Assembly: GCA_046329195.1 (NCBI GenBank)
Contig: JAXLVB010000002.1
Span: 2,170,001-2,234,000, forward strand
Direction: 5' to 3'
From: JAXLVB01 sp046329195
GTDB lineage: Bacteria; Bacteroidota; Bacteroidia; Cytophagales; Spirosomataceae
DNA length: 64,000 nt
A program made the translations under genes and the position numbers. This document shows, piece by piece, positions 52,722 to 61,150 of this stretch. How positions within the stretch are numbered: position 1 is the first letter of the stretch; each line of letters begins with the position of its first letter. The notes beneath the pieces are model-generated. The model did not search any database. It saw only the letters and a list, made by a program, of their open reading frames with translations, and was not told the origin of the DNA.

Positions 52722-55004
52722 ATGAAACGCTTATTATTTTTGTTCTTTTGGTGCTTTGCTATTACCTTTTCACAGGCACAATCCGACAAATTATGCGGTA
52801 GGGTACTGTCAGATTTTAAGGCAAAAATCATGGAGAATCCTGAAGTTTTTCAAGATACTCAGGCATTTCGCCTATTTGCCAGATGTGCTTTGGAGGATAG
52901 TTCTCTAACACAAGGTTTTGATATGTCAGAAGATGAATTACTCAAGAACCCTGAATTGATTTATGCTGTCTTAGTATCTAAGGCAGTAGAAACTAAGATA
53001 GATAAGCAAAGCTGGTTACAGCTATTGCCAATGATGGACGATGCCCAAAAAGAAAAGCTTCGAGCAATTCTTGTTAAAGAACAGATACAACTTGCTAAAA
53101 GTGAAAACAAGAACACATCGAGCCAATCTAATGCTGAGGCTGACTTATCAGACTTAAAATCCTCTTTCATGATCTTAGGAAAATGTCAATCAAAATCAAC
53201 TATCAATATATGGATGTACAATAAAGAAAAGAAAAAATTTGAAAGTGACTCAACAACCTGTGAACTCAACTCTTTTCAATTTGCAACTCAAGAAGACATT
53301 GAATCAATACTCAATGACAAAGCACCTACCTTAAAAGCTAACAATTTAAAAAGTGCTATAAAAGACGTTTTGAAAAACTGGATTAAAAATAAGGACGACT
53401 GGAAGTATCTATTTGAGCTAAATGAGTCGTATGGAACATCTTTGTACTTAACAGCTGCATCGTATTATGAAATCGAACCATCTTATAGTCGACCCATAAA
53501 AGCTCTATTGGACATCCCTATTGAAAATTGGAAACTCTCAGAGGCTCGTCGAAAAGAAATAAAAATGACAAAAGCATGGTATAAGTATAATATTCTTTTC
53601 AATTCAAGAGAAGACCTATCAGAAGCAGGCAAATACTTAGTGGACTATTACACCCAAGTCAAAGTAACAAATTCTTTTAGCATTATTGTTAGCGTTTTGT
53701 TTAATAGTATTGTCATTGATCAAGATGACAATGCCAAAGAATATACTGATCAACTTAATAAAATAGCAGATAGTCTATTTAAAGAAAGAAATTTTAGGGA
53801 TATCGACAATGGCTACTACTACATTATAGCAGACTTTGTGCGTTGGCTCAACAAAAACCCAACTACTATCAAAGACGTTAATTCTGCTTACGAAATGATA
53901 TTATCAAATCTAATTGAAGACTTTGATAAGAAAAATCAAAAATATAAAAACAATTGGTACAAAGAACTAACCACTTTTTATCGAAGTAATTTACAGCATT
54001 TTAATTTAGATTCTTTAGAAAGAACCTCGTGGCAGATGGCCCAAAAGGCAGGCAAGAAAAGTGAAGCTGATAAAGAACCATGCTTTTGTGAGTTAGCTAC
54101 ATGTTATTTGCTCAAACTAGCAAAGAATGATGACGCTTCTCTATTATCCAATAATGTAAAAGAAATAATCAAAAAATTAGAGGGAGCAATGAATGATACT
54201 GAAAGCGGGTGCTATCGGTATATCGAAAAACAGATTGTAGATGTGATAAAGACACACATAGCGTCAAAACCTACACAATTAATTGCAAATGCAAAATATT
54301 ATGCGCTCTTGGTTGGAGTCGGTAATTATAAAAATAGAAGAACATGGCCCGACATTGACACCCCCGTTCCCCAAATGAAGCAACTATACGAAGTATTGAA
54401 GGGCACGTATGGATTTAAGGAGATAGATACCTTGTTTAACGAGCAAGCTACCCAAACAAATATTACCAAGGCCATAGAAAAAATCATCAACAATGATCAA
54501 CTTGATGACAATGCAAATGTTTTGATCTATTTCACTGGGCATGGACACCGAGACGACGTACAAGGATACGTAATACCTTATGATTCGGAAGGAAAAGATG
54601 AAATACTTGGAAAAAACATCTCCTACAATGCACTTAAATCTAAATTCAATAAAATAGCAACAAAAGCACCTCATTTGCTGTTCATCACCGATGCTTGTTT
54701 TAGTGGTACGTTTAAAGTTGGTACAGAGGTTAAAGAAGAAGATTACAGCCGCATAGAAAAACACTATGCTTTACACTCAGCTACAGCCTTTACGGCATCA
54801 TCAGCTAAGGAGGAAGTACATCATAGCTCACCATTTACAGCATCTGTTATCCAAGTGCTCAAAAGCAACCAAAGAACATATCTAACAGACTTGGATCTGT
54901 ATAATCAGGCTTCTCAAGAAAAGATGGCAGAGACTCCCCAATATATTCAGATTGAACAGATTGATAAGGGAGGGCGGTTCATTTTCAGAAAAAATAATCA
55001 CTAA
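52722..55004 (+). CDS. exported caspase-family (C14) protease with long helical N-terminal region
   Basis: Signal peptide MKRLLFLFFWCFAITFSQAQ. About 500 residues of charged, helical, repeat-like sequence follow (no family recognised; TPR-like in places), then a caspase-like p20 domain from about 520: YYALLVGVGNYKN, then VLIYFTGHGHRDDVQGYVIPYDSEG with catalytic His607, and PHLLFITDACFSGTF with catalytic Cys659. It ends IEQIDKGGRFIFRKNNH. Both catalytic residues are intact. It is an orthocaspase-type protease in the periplasm or outside the cell, which is less usual than cytoplasmic caspases. Neighbours are three small exported or membrane proteins. No nearby effector such as a nuclease was seen. 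Confidence 0.88.
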   Translation: MKRLLFLFFWCFAITFSQAQSDKLCGRVLSDFKAKIMENPEVFQDTQAFRLFARCALEDSSLTQGFDMSEDELLKNPELIYAVLVSKAVETKIDKQSWLQLLPMMDDAQKEKLRAILVKEQIQLAKSENKNTSSQSNAEADLSDLKSSFMILGKCQSKSTINIWMYNKEKKKFESDSTTCELNSFQFATQEDIESILNDKAPTLKANNLKSAIKDVLKNWIKNKDDWKYLFELNESYGTSLYLTAASYYEIEPSYSRPIKALLDIPIENWKLSEARRKEIKMTKAWYKYNILFNSREDLSEAGKYLVDYYTQVKVTNSFSIIVSVLFNSIVIDQDDNAKEYTDQLNKIADSLFKERNFRDIDNGYYYIIADFVRWLNKNPTTIKDVNSAYEMILSNLIEDFDKKNQKYKNNWYKELTTFYRSNLQHFNLDSLERTSWQMAQKAGKKSEADKEPCFCELATCYLLKLAKNDDASLLSNNVKEIIKKLEGAMNDTESGCYRYIEKQIVDVIKTHIASKPTQLIANAKYYALLVGVGNYKNRRTWPDIDTPVPQMKQLYEVLKGTYGFKEIDTLFNEQATQTNITKAIEKIINNDQLDDNANVLIYFTGHGHRDDVQGYVIPYDSEGKDEILGKNISYNALKSKFNKIATKAPHLLFITDACFSGTFKVGTEVKEEDYSRIEKHYALHSATAFTASSAKEEVHHSSPFTASVIQVLKSNQRTYLTDLDLYNQASQEKMAETPQYIQIEQIDKGGRFIFRKNNH

Positions 55005-55015
55005 AACTACCCAAA

Positions 55016-55411
55016 ATGACCATGTCCACTATCCAATGTCAATTCTGTTTAGATGAGATGCCTCCTCAAGCCACAGTATGTAAAAGTTGTGGGCGTACTC
55101 AAATAACCCCCAAAGATTATGAGGAGTATAAAGAATTTAGTAGGAATATTGCCTTTGTAAATGGGTTTTATGCTGCTGGTGTTTCTACATTTTTCATACA
55201 TCCCAACACAGGCAAAGACTGGCTGATTATCACCATTGGTGTAGTCATCGGGTTAGCAGTTTTGCTCATCCTATTTAATGAACAAGAGCAATTTACTCCA
55301 GATGAGTTCTTAAAAAAAGTGAAAGTTCGCAAAAGTTGGCGTTTTCTAAAAAATCTATGGATGCTTGCATGGTTCATCTATTTTGCCACACGTCTCTATG
55401 TTGTTTTATAA
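55016..55411 (+). CDS. zinc-ribbon membrane protein in the caspase operon
   Basis: A 131-residue protein starting with a zinc ribbon (C8-x2-C11 and C22-x2-C25 in CQFCLDEMPPQATVCKSCG), followed by three membrane segments (about 46-63 FVNGFYAAGVSTFFI, 70-88 WLIITIGVVIGLAVLLILF, 113-131 LWMLAWFIYFATRLYVVL). It starts 11 nt after the caspase stop. An ATG at 55022 is an alternative start. It is probably inserted in the inner membrane with the zinc ribbon in the cytoplasm; function unknown. Confidence 0.78.
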   Translation: MTMSTIQCQFCLDEMPPQATVCKSCGRTQITPKDYEEYKEFSRNIAFVNGFYAAGVSTFFIHPNTGKDWLIITIGVVIGLAVLLILFNEQEQFTPDEFLKKVKVRKSWRFLKNLWMLAWFIYFATRLYVVL

Positions 55412-55428
55412 TTTTTAATCTCCATCAA

Positions 55429-55584
55429 ATGGTTGCAATCATAGTTGTGTTAGTAGTCGCATTGCTCATACTGGGTGCTATTAGCGGCGGCCAAAGCTTT
55501 GGCGATACCCTTTCAAAAGGTTGTGGGTGTTTGGTTTTGATAGTCATCGCCCTTATTGCATTCGCTTATTTCACCTCAAAGTGA
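55429..55584 (+). CDS. 51-residue membrane protein in the caspase operon
   Basis: The reading frame extends further upstream, but the ATG at 55429 is the natural start, 17 nt after the previous stop. The product has two hydrophobic helices (MVAIIVVLVVALLILGAI and CLVLIVIALIAFAYF) linked by a glycine-rich, polar loop SGGQSFGDTLSKGCGC. It is the last gene of the co-directional caspase set. Paired helices with a GCGC turn resemble small hairpin membrane proteins; no family is recognised. Confidence 0.6.
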   Translation: MVAIIVVLVVALLILGAISGGQSFGDTLSKGCGCLVLIVIALIAFAYFTSK

Positions 55585-55642
55585 ACAAGCGGGCTATGCC
55601 TTCGTAGTTTATCCTGAATGGGCGTGCAAAATCAACAAGAGG

Positions 55643-56302
55643 TTAGCTATTCATCAACACCTGCAACGTCTCTACGTTAGTGCTTACCTCAAAAATGGCT
55701 CTAATCGGTATTTCAAAACCCTGAATCACATGGCTTTTGATAGTGCCGTTGGTAGATTTTAGCTGGAGATAATAGCGATTGTCTTGCAACAGGTATTGCT
55801 CAACGGTCTCGGTGTCAGGGTCAATAATCCAATATTCGGCTACTTGGTGAGTTTCGTAGTCATTAAATTTCAGCCCTCTGTCTTGCTTCGCTGTACTTTT
55901 TGATAGCACTTCTACCACAAAATCAGGCACAGGAAAAAGTGTTTGCTCTGGCTTAAAGGTTTGAGCCTTGGTATTGCCAAAAAATACTAAGTCTGGTTCG
56001 TAGTCATTTCGGGTGAAAACAGTCATTATTTTCTCAATGCCGACAAAACCTAAGCTATACTTATGGCAATAAATATTCAGTAATTGAAAGAGCAACCCCG
56101 TAGCTTGGTTATGCTTTTTGGTAACCGGAGAGTGTACTACAATTTCACCATTGATAAACTCAACTTTCTGTGAATCATCTATATCGTTATAAAATTTCTC
56201 TCTTCTGACCCGTTCTTCGTTCAGTTTATTGCTTACTTCTTGAATGAGCAAAGGGGCATCTGGTAAGTCAAGTATTTGCCCTAAAAGATATTCGTGAAAC
56301 AT
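55643..56302 (-). CDS. Uma2-family (DUF820) putative nuclease, copy 2
   Basis: Close paralogue of 20705-21367: FTRNDYEPDLVFFG, LFPVPDFVVEVLSKSTAKQDRGLKF and VAEYWIIDPDTETVEQYLL retain the putative active-site Asp, Glu and Lys of the PD-(D/E)xK fold. It is 219 residues long. It sits between the caspase operon (convergent) and porD, separated from the latter by a palindromic repeat. Biological role unknown; such genes are mobile and multi-copy. Confidence 0.9.
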   Translation of the reverse strand: MFHEYLLGQILDLPDAPLLIQEVSNKLNEERVRREKFYNDIDDSQKVEFINGEIVVHSPVTKKHNQATGLLFQLLNIYCHKYSLGFVGIEKIMTVFTRNDYEPDLVFFGNTKAQTFKPEQTLFPVPDFVVEVLSKSTAKQDRGLKFNDYETHQVAEYWIIDPDTETVEQYLLQDNRYYLQLKSTNGTIKSHVIQGFEIPIRAIFEVSTNVETLQVLMNS

Positions 56303-56373
56303 ACAGCTATTTGTTCATTGCCGTTTACTGTAACAAAGATAACAACGTTTTTGCTTTTACCAACGACTCGTAA

Positions 56374-56392
56374 GGGCGTATGGCATACGCCC
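56374..56392. repeat. palindromic intergenic repeat
   Basis: Stem gggcgtat/atacgccc with a 3-nt loop. The shape (GC-rich inverted repeat with a small loop and no T-tract) is that of REP-like elements in the gap between porD and the Uma2 gene. Confidence 0.55.
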
Positions 56393-56436
56393 GTTTCGCC
56401 ATCAAAATAAACCCCACGCCCACTTTTGGTAGTGGC

Positions 56437-57339
56437 TCACCTCGACAATCGCTTGTAGTTATCAGTTTTTGTAGGGTCGAAGGTAATGAGGTAGTTATAT
56501 GCCTTGCGGCGGTCTTCGGGAGCAGCTTCGCTGAAGATTTGGATGAGTTCTTCGCTCTTGGTATCAAAAAAGCTATTAGTCAAAACAGCAGCTGGTTTTA
56601 CGATATTAATTTGCTTGATGTCTTCTAACAACGTCAAAATCAGCTTGCGAGTATTATCGGGTTGATTCAAAAAGTTATCTAGGCCCAAGCGATGGTAATT
56701 GTACATACCCTCTCTAAACGAGACCATCTGCTGACTTTGTAGGTTTTCGGCTAACCAATAGCGGTTACGAGAATCGCCATTAGAACTCCAGGCTCCATCG
56801 CCCGACGATTGCGCTAAATTGACCACATTGTAGGCTCTTTGAATGAATGGATTTCCACCCAACTTACCAAACGAATCGTAGTCCATAGCCAAAGCTACAT
56901 AAGCATAAAAAGCGAGTGCCGATGTCAGATTATCGTTATAGGCGTTGTCGTTGTAGTTGAGCGGCGTCGAGGTCTGATACTTAAAATTGAGCGCTCTATC
57001 TACATATTTAAAAATTGTAGTTTCATACGAAGTACCATACACGGGTCGTGATACCGAAAAAACAGCATTGGCTTCATAAAAACCGTTGGCATCGGCTCTG
57101 AGTAAGTTGATTGAGAGATTACAACTGATTTTTTCTTCTACCGTAAACGCATCGTTTGTCCAACGGCGCCCATTCATAAACTCGTTGATTACGTTTTGTA
57201 ATTCGGTGAATACCTGCGTTTCGCCTCGCTGCTGGTTGACCCGAATCTGGTCGGTATTCAACGAAACTTTGCAGTTAAGCTCTTGAGCAAAACTGGGCAA
57301 AAAAGCCACTATTCCTATCAAAATCAGTAATTTTCTCAT
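56437..57339 (-). CDS. porD: PorD-family (DUF4835) type IX secretion protein
   Basis: Signal peptide MRKLLILIGIVAFLPSFAQ, then the DUF4835 pattern ELNCKVSLNTDQIRVNQQRGETQVFTELQNVINEFMNGRRWTND and LTSALAFYAYVALAMDYDSFGKLGGN, ending DIKQINIVKPAAVLTNSFFDTKSEELIQIF. Members are linked to type IX secretion (PorD) in Bacteroidota. Its start overlaps the coaBC stop by 4 nt, so it is coupled. The rest of the T9SS is not in this window. Confidence 0.92.
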   Translation of the reverse strand: MRKLLILIGIVAFLPSFAQELNCKVSLNTDQIRVNQQRGETQVFTELQNVINEFMNGRRWTNDAFTVEEKISCNLSINLLRADANGFYEANAVFSVSRPVYGTSYETTIFKYVDRALNFKYQTSTPLNYNDNAYNDNLTSALAFYAYVALAMDYDSFGKLGGNPFIQRAYNVVNLAQSSGDGAWSSNGDSRNRYWLAENLQSQQMVSFREGMYNYHRLGLDNFLNQPDNTRKLILTLLEDIKQINIVKPAAVLTNSFFDTKSEELIQIFSEAAPEDRRKAYNYLITFDPTKTDNYKRLSR

Positions 57340-58547
57340 GATTTTTTCACTATTTCGGCTTCAATAACCTTCAATATATCGTAGGCCACGGCGTCTTTTG
57401 ACTTGAGTTCAAATTGCATAATTTTTTCGTGTTTGTCAACAATCACCACTTTGTTGGTATCGTATCCAAAACCAGCATTCGCATCTTGAAGCGAATTAAG
57501 TACGATAAAATCAAAGTTTTTTCGATGCAACTTGTCAATGGCATTAGCCAGTTCGTTTTGTGTTTCGAGTGCAAAGCCTACCACCAGTTGGTCAGGCTGC
57601 TTTTGAAGACCCAGCGTAGCTGCAATATCGGTCGTTTTGGTCAGTGCTATTGAAAACGTATCTTCTTTCTTTTTTATTTTTTGAGTAGCCACTTCAGCGG
57701 GGGTATAGTCAGCAACAGCGGCAGCCAAAATCACCACATCGGCCTGAGCAAAGCGCTGCTGTGTTGCTTCGAACATTTCTCTTGCCGATTTCACACCAAC
57801 TACCTCTACCCCCCAGGGCTTGGGCAGAGCCGTAGGACCACTCACTAACGTTACGCTAGCACCCGCCTGAGCAAAAGCGTTGGCAATGGCATAACCCATT
57901 TTGCCCGTCGAGTGGTTTGAAATAAAGCGCACAGGGTCAATGGGTTCTTGGGTTGGGCCTGCTGTAATCAAGACTTTTTTGCCACTCAATACCGGAATCT
58001 GGGCAAAATGCGCCTGTAACTGGCGCATGATGTGTTCAGGTTCGGCCAAGCGCCCCTCTCCTACCAAGCCACTTGCCAACTCTCCGTGTTCGGCCTGAAT
58101 GATTCGGTTGCCAAACGATTGGAGTCGCTCCAAATTAGCCTCTGTACTGCCATGACGGTACATATCTAAGTCCATAGCTGGAGCAAAAAATACAGGGCAA
58201 CGAGCCGATAGATACACGGCTGAGAGTAGGTCATCACAAAGGCCATTAGCGCATTTAGCCAGCGTGCGAGCTGTTGCAGGGGCAATTACCATCGCATCAG
58301 CCCACAAGCCTAACTCTACATGGTTGTTCCATGTACCGGCTTGCGAATCTGCAATAAAGGAAGTGAAAACGGGATTTTTGGAGAGCGTCGCTAGGGTGAG
58401 AGGCGTAATAAAATCTTGTGCAGCTTGTGTCATGATTACCTTTACTTCGGCACCTTCTTTGACCAACAACCGCACCAGCAGAGCTGCTTTGTAGGCAGCG
58501 ATGCTACCCGATACACCCAATAAGATTTTTTTATCGGTAAGCAACAC
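57336..58547 (-). CDS. coaBC: bifunctional phosphopantothenoylcysteine decarboxylase/ligase
   Basis: The frame opens with a GTG at 58601, but that lies inside a 12-bp-stem hairpin. The GTG at 58547 (V-LLTDKKILLGVSGSIAAYKA; TTG at 58544 is also possible) fits the family start. CoaC half: LGVSGSIAAYKA, LATLSKNPVF, VELGLWADAMVIAPATARTLAK and PAMDLDMYRH. CoaB half: KVLITAGPTQEPIDPVRFISNHSTGKMGYAIANAF, KKKEDTFSIALTKTTDIAATLG, FALETQN and VLNSL. It converts phosphopantothenate to phosphopantetheine in CoA synthesis. coaX at 38215 is upstream in the pathway. Confidence 0.96.
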   Translation of the reverse strand: MLLTDKKILLGVSGSIAAYKAALLVRLLVKEGAEVKVIMTQAAQDFITPLTLATLSKNPVFTSFIADSQAGTWNNHVELGLWADAMVIAPATARTLAKCANGLCDDLLSAVYLSARCPVFFAPAMDLDMYRHGSTEANLERLQSFGNRIIQAEHGELASGLVGEGRLAEPEHIMRQLQAHFAQIPVLSGKKVLITAGPTQEPIDPVRFISNHSTGKMGYAIANAFAQAGASVTLVSGPTALPKPWGVEVVGVKSAREMFEATQQRFAQADVVILAAAVADYTPAEVATQKIKKKEDTFSIALTKTTDIAATLGLQKQPDQLVVGFALETQNELANAIDKLHRKNFDFIVLNSLQDANAGFGYDTNKVVIVDKHEKIMQFELKSKDAVAYDILKVIEAEIVKKS

Positions 58548-58566
58548 GTTTTTGAGTGTAAAAGCT

Positions 58567-58604
58567 AGTGTGTCGAGCAAGTGTTTGTACCAGCTCGACA
58601 CACT
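58567..58604. terminator. hairpin between rpoZ and coaBC
   Basis: Perfect 12-bp stem (agtgtgtcgagc, 58567-58578, with 58593-58604) and a 14-nt loop, just after the rpoZ stop on the minus strand. There is no long T-run, so it may be an attenuating or processing hairpin inside the bamD-rpoZ-coaBC-porD operon. Confidence 0.55.
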
Positions 58605-58616
58605 TATCTTTTGGTA

Positions 58617-58931
58617 TTAGTCCTCGATTTGCTTGGTGCGATCACGATATTCGAGTTTTCCGTCTAAAAACTCGTCAATGGCAATCGAAGTGGGCTTGGG
58701 CATACGCTCATAAAACTTCGAGATTTCGATTTGCTCACGGTTCTCGAATACTTCTTCTAGGTTGTCTTCTTTTGAAGCAAATTCAGCCAACTTTTCGTTG
58801 AGTTCTTGCTTCATTTTAGTCGCCAACTGACGAGCACGTTTAGAAACTACCGAAACGGCTTCATAAACGTTGCCAGTACGCTTGGCTAATTGGTCGGTAT
58901 CACGAGTAATGATAGATGGATTCGTGGCCAT
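58617..58931 (-). CDS. rpoZ: DNA-directed RNA polymerase omega subunit
   Basis: A 104-residue protein with the omega/RPB6 pattern as it appears in Bacteroidota: SIITRDTDQLAKRTGNVYEAVSVVSKRARQLATKMKQELNEKL, then a long acidic helix (ASKEDNLEEVFENREQIEISKFYE) and MPKPTSIAIDEFLDGKLEYRD. It assists core polymerase assembly. Synteny with bamD upstream and coaBC downstream supports the call. Confidence 0.92.
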   Translation of the reverse strand: MATNPSIITRDTDQLAKRTGNVYEAVSVVSKRARQLATKMKQELNEKLAEFASKEDNLEEVFENREQIEISKFYERMPKPTSIAIDEFLDGKLEYRDRTKQIED

Positions 58932-59006
58932 ATTGCTGATTGTGTTTTTACTGTTTAGTTGTTTTTTCCACAGCGGTTTGATTAAAAACCTACAGTGGAA
59001 ACTGCC

Positions 59007-59891
59007 TTATTGCTGGTTACCAGCGCCAACTTTATTGGCATTGTTCTTCTTTTCTTCTTCTTTCTTTTCTTTCAAAGCCGCTAAACGAGCGCTTTCTTTT
59101 ACTGAATCTTCGTAGAGTTTTTCGGCTTGTTTTATGTATTTACTATTGGGATACTTATCTACAAACGATTGATAGTAGCCTACGGTTTCATCAAAGCGTT
59201 CTTTTTGTTTCTCTTCAAAACTCAACTTGGCGTATTCGTAGCCTGCTTGTACTTGCATGAAGGCGATTTCTTCGTTGTAATCGGAGTCGGGGTAATCGAG
59301 TTGAAAATTTGAAAATGCAATCACCGCCGATTTTAAGCGGCTCATGTCATAGTCTTTGGTCTGAAAATACAGCTTAGCTTTTTCGTAAGCCTTGGTTTCC
59401 AGCTTCTTACGAAGTTCTTTAATATTGTTTGTACATTCCTCCCGGTGTTCGGTGTCTGGGAATGTATTCAGAAACGTTTGTAAAGCATCAATGGCCGTAA
59501 TGGTACTTGTCTGGTCCAAATTGTGCTTGGGCGAATCTTTGTACAACGAGTAAGCCGCCATATAGGCCGCCTCTGGCGCATGTTCGCTCCGGGCAAACGT
59601 GTCGTAAAATTTCTTGAAATAGAAATTGGCTAACGAATACTGCCCCTGGTGATATTGGCAATAGGCAAAATAATACGACGCCAATTCTTGCTGTTCGCTT
59701 CCTTTCAGAATGGGTATCAATTCTTCAAACAGCAAACCTGCTTTGTAGAAATCCTTCTTTTTGAAGTAATCCATGGCAGCTTGGTATTTTTGGTCATCGG
59801 TACCTGACTTTTGCAGTTTTGAGAACTTACTGCACGACGAAACCAGCAACCAACCTGCTATAAACCAACCGAAAAATCTAAGTTTTTGCAT
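59007..59891 (-). CDS. bamD: outer-membrane assembly lipoprotein BamD
   Basis: Lipobox Cys20 (LLVSSC). TPR repeats: DQKYQAAMDYFKKKDFYKAGLLFEEL, SYYFAYCQYHQGQYSLANFYFKKF, ALQTFLNTFPDTEHREECTN, MQVQAGYEYAKLSFEEKQKERFDETVGYYQSFVDKYPNSKY, as in BamD/ComL. A low-complexity basic/acidic tail KEKKEEEKKNN follows. It is part of the BAM complex that folds barrel proteins (several are encoded in this window). It is first gene of the minus-strand operon. Confidence 0.94.
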   Translation of the reverse strand: MQKLRFFGWFIAGWLLVSSCSKFSKLQKSGTDDQKYQAAMDYFKKKDFYKAGLLFEELIPILKGSEQQELASYYFAYCQYHQGQYSLANFYFKKFYDTFARSEHAPEAAYMAAYSLYKDSPKHNLDQTSTITAIDALQTFLNTFPDTEHREECTNNIKELRKKLETKAYEKAKLYFQTKDYDMSRLKSAVIAFSNFQLDYPDSDYNEEIAFMQVQAGYEYAKLSFEEKQKERFDETVGYYQSFVDKYPNSKYIKQAEKLYEDSVKESARLAALKEKKEEEKKNNANKVGAGNQQ

Positions 59892-60305
59892 AAGACTGCA
59901 AAATTACAAAATTTTTGATTCAGTAAAAACCCCCTTATCAACAGGGGATTAAAAGTAAGCCCAATTATACGATGACTAACAAACAGAATCGAACAAAGGA
60001 AAGTTTACAAAAACATTTTTGAACGGGTTTGTTGTCAGAAACTACGCATACAAAACTCCACTTTTGGGTAAGTGTAAAGTCTTTACGTGGTAATTAAACG
60101 CTGGTTATTCGCCTACATTGTCTGGTTTACTTACTTTGTTTCGGGATGTTAGATTGGATTTTATTGGTTTTCTTTCAAAATTCGTGCCTCCAATTGGCCA
60201 ACAACTCAACTCAAGTAGTCAACCAAATTGCAACTAATTTATGGCTGACTTAATAATTTCATTTTCAAGAATTTAACTTACTATTTCAACCCATACGAAT
60301 TTCTT
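59892..60305. other. 414-bp divergent gap between bamD and the SDR gene
   Basis: No RNA gene or credible ORF is seen. It must hold the promoters of the bamD operon (leftward) and of the SDR gene (rightward). It is AT-rich and contains only short candidate motifs (for example ttactttg near 60,130, a weak match to the Bacteroidota -7 element). Confidence 0.6.
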
Positions 60306-61070
60306 ATGTTTAGTTTATCCAACAAATCGGTGGTGATTACGGGTGGAGGCAGTGGCATCGGTAAAGCCATTTCGCTGCTGTTTGCTCAACAAGGTGCTCA
60401 AGTACATATTTTGGAACTTAACCCAACTGCTGCTGAGGAAGTTGTCAACGAAATCGTCCAGCAAGGAGGGATAGCCCAAGCACATGCTTGCAACGTGTCA
60501 AACCAAGCGAATGTGGAAGCTATAATCGGGCACATTGGCCGTGTTGACATCTTGGTCAACAATGCGGGGGTAGCTCATGTAGGTAATGTAGAGCATACCA
60601 GCGAGGCTGACTTTGACCGTATTGTGAATGTAAACATCCGTGGGGTGTACAATACCCTACATGCGGTAATACCGATTATGAAAGCACAAGGTGGAGGCGT
60701 AATCCTCAACATGGCGTCTATTGCGGCGCTGGTGGGTATTCCAGACCGATTCGTTTATTCGATGAGTAAAGGAGCCGTCATTGCCATGACACAATCGGTT
60801 GCCAAAGATTATCTAAAAGCCAACATCCGCTGCAATAGTATCTCGCCTGCCCGAGTACACACGCCTTTTGTGGATGGTTTTTTGGCTAAAAACTACCCCG
60901 GTCAAGAGCCTGAAATGTTTGCTAAACTAGCAGCCTCACAGCCTATTGGCCGCATGGCTAAGCCCGAAGAGATTGCTTCGTTGGCCCTGTATCTTTGCTC
61001 TGAAGAAGCTAGTTTCATCACGGGCTGCGATTATTTGATTGATGGTGGCTTCGTGAAATTGAATAATTAA
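60306..61070 (+). CDS. short-chain dehydrogenase/reductase (SDR)
   Basis: Classical SDR of 254 residues. Cofactor motif TGGGSGIG (12-19), NNAG in VDILVNNAGVAH, catalytic Tyr151 and Lys155 in YSMSK, and the C-terminal segment SEEASFITGCDYLIDGG. NAD(P)-dependent oxidation or reduction of an unknown substrate; the closest types are sugar or 3-oxoacyl-like SDRs (for example family members in L-fucose or L-rhamnose oxidation). It is separated by 80 nt from an SGNH hydrolase gene in the same direction. Confidence 0.94.
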   Translation: MFSLSNKSVVITGGGSGIGKAISLLFAQQGAQVHILELNPTAAEEVVNEIVQQGGIAQAHACNVSNQANVEAIIGHIGRVDILVNNAGVAHVGNVEHTSEADFDRIVNVNIRGVYNTLHAVIPIMKAQGGGVILNMASIAALVGIPDRFVYSMSKGAVIAMTQSVAKDYLKANIRCNSISPARVHTPFVDGFLAKNYPGQEPEMFAKLAASQPIGRMAKPEEIASLALYLCSEEASFITGCDYLIDGGFVKLNN

Positions 61071-61150
61071 CGCACCGTGTTACACCACTCTGAATCTTGG
61101 TAAATACAGTATCAAACTTACATTTCTAACCCTATATTTGACTAAACCTC

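Noticed and set aside
59892..60305. tRNA or small-RNA gene in the 414-bp gap
   Set aside because: No cloverleaf-forming arms, no CCA-like end and no T-loop consensus could be found by eye.
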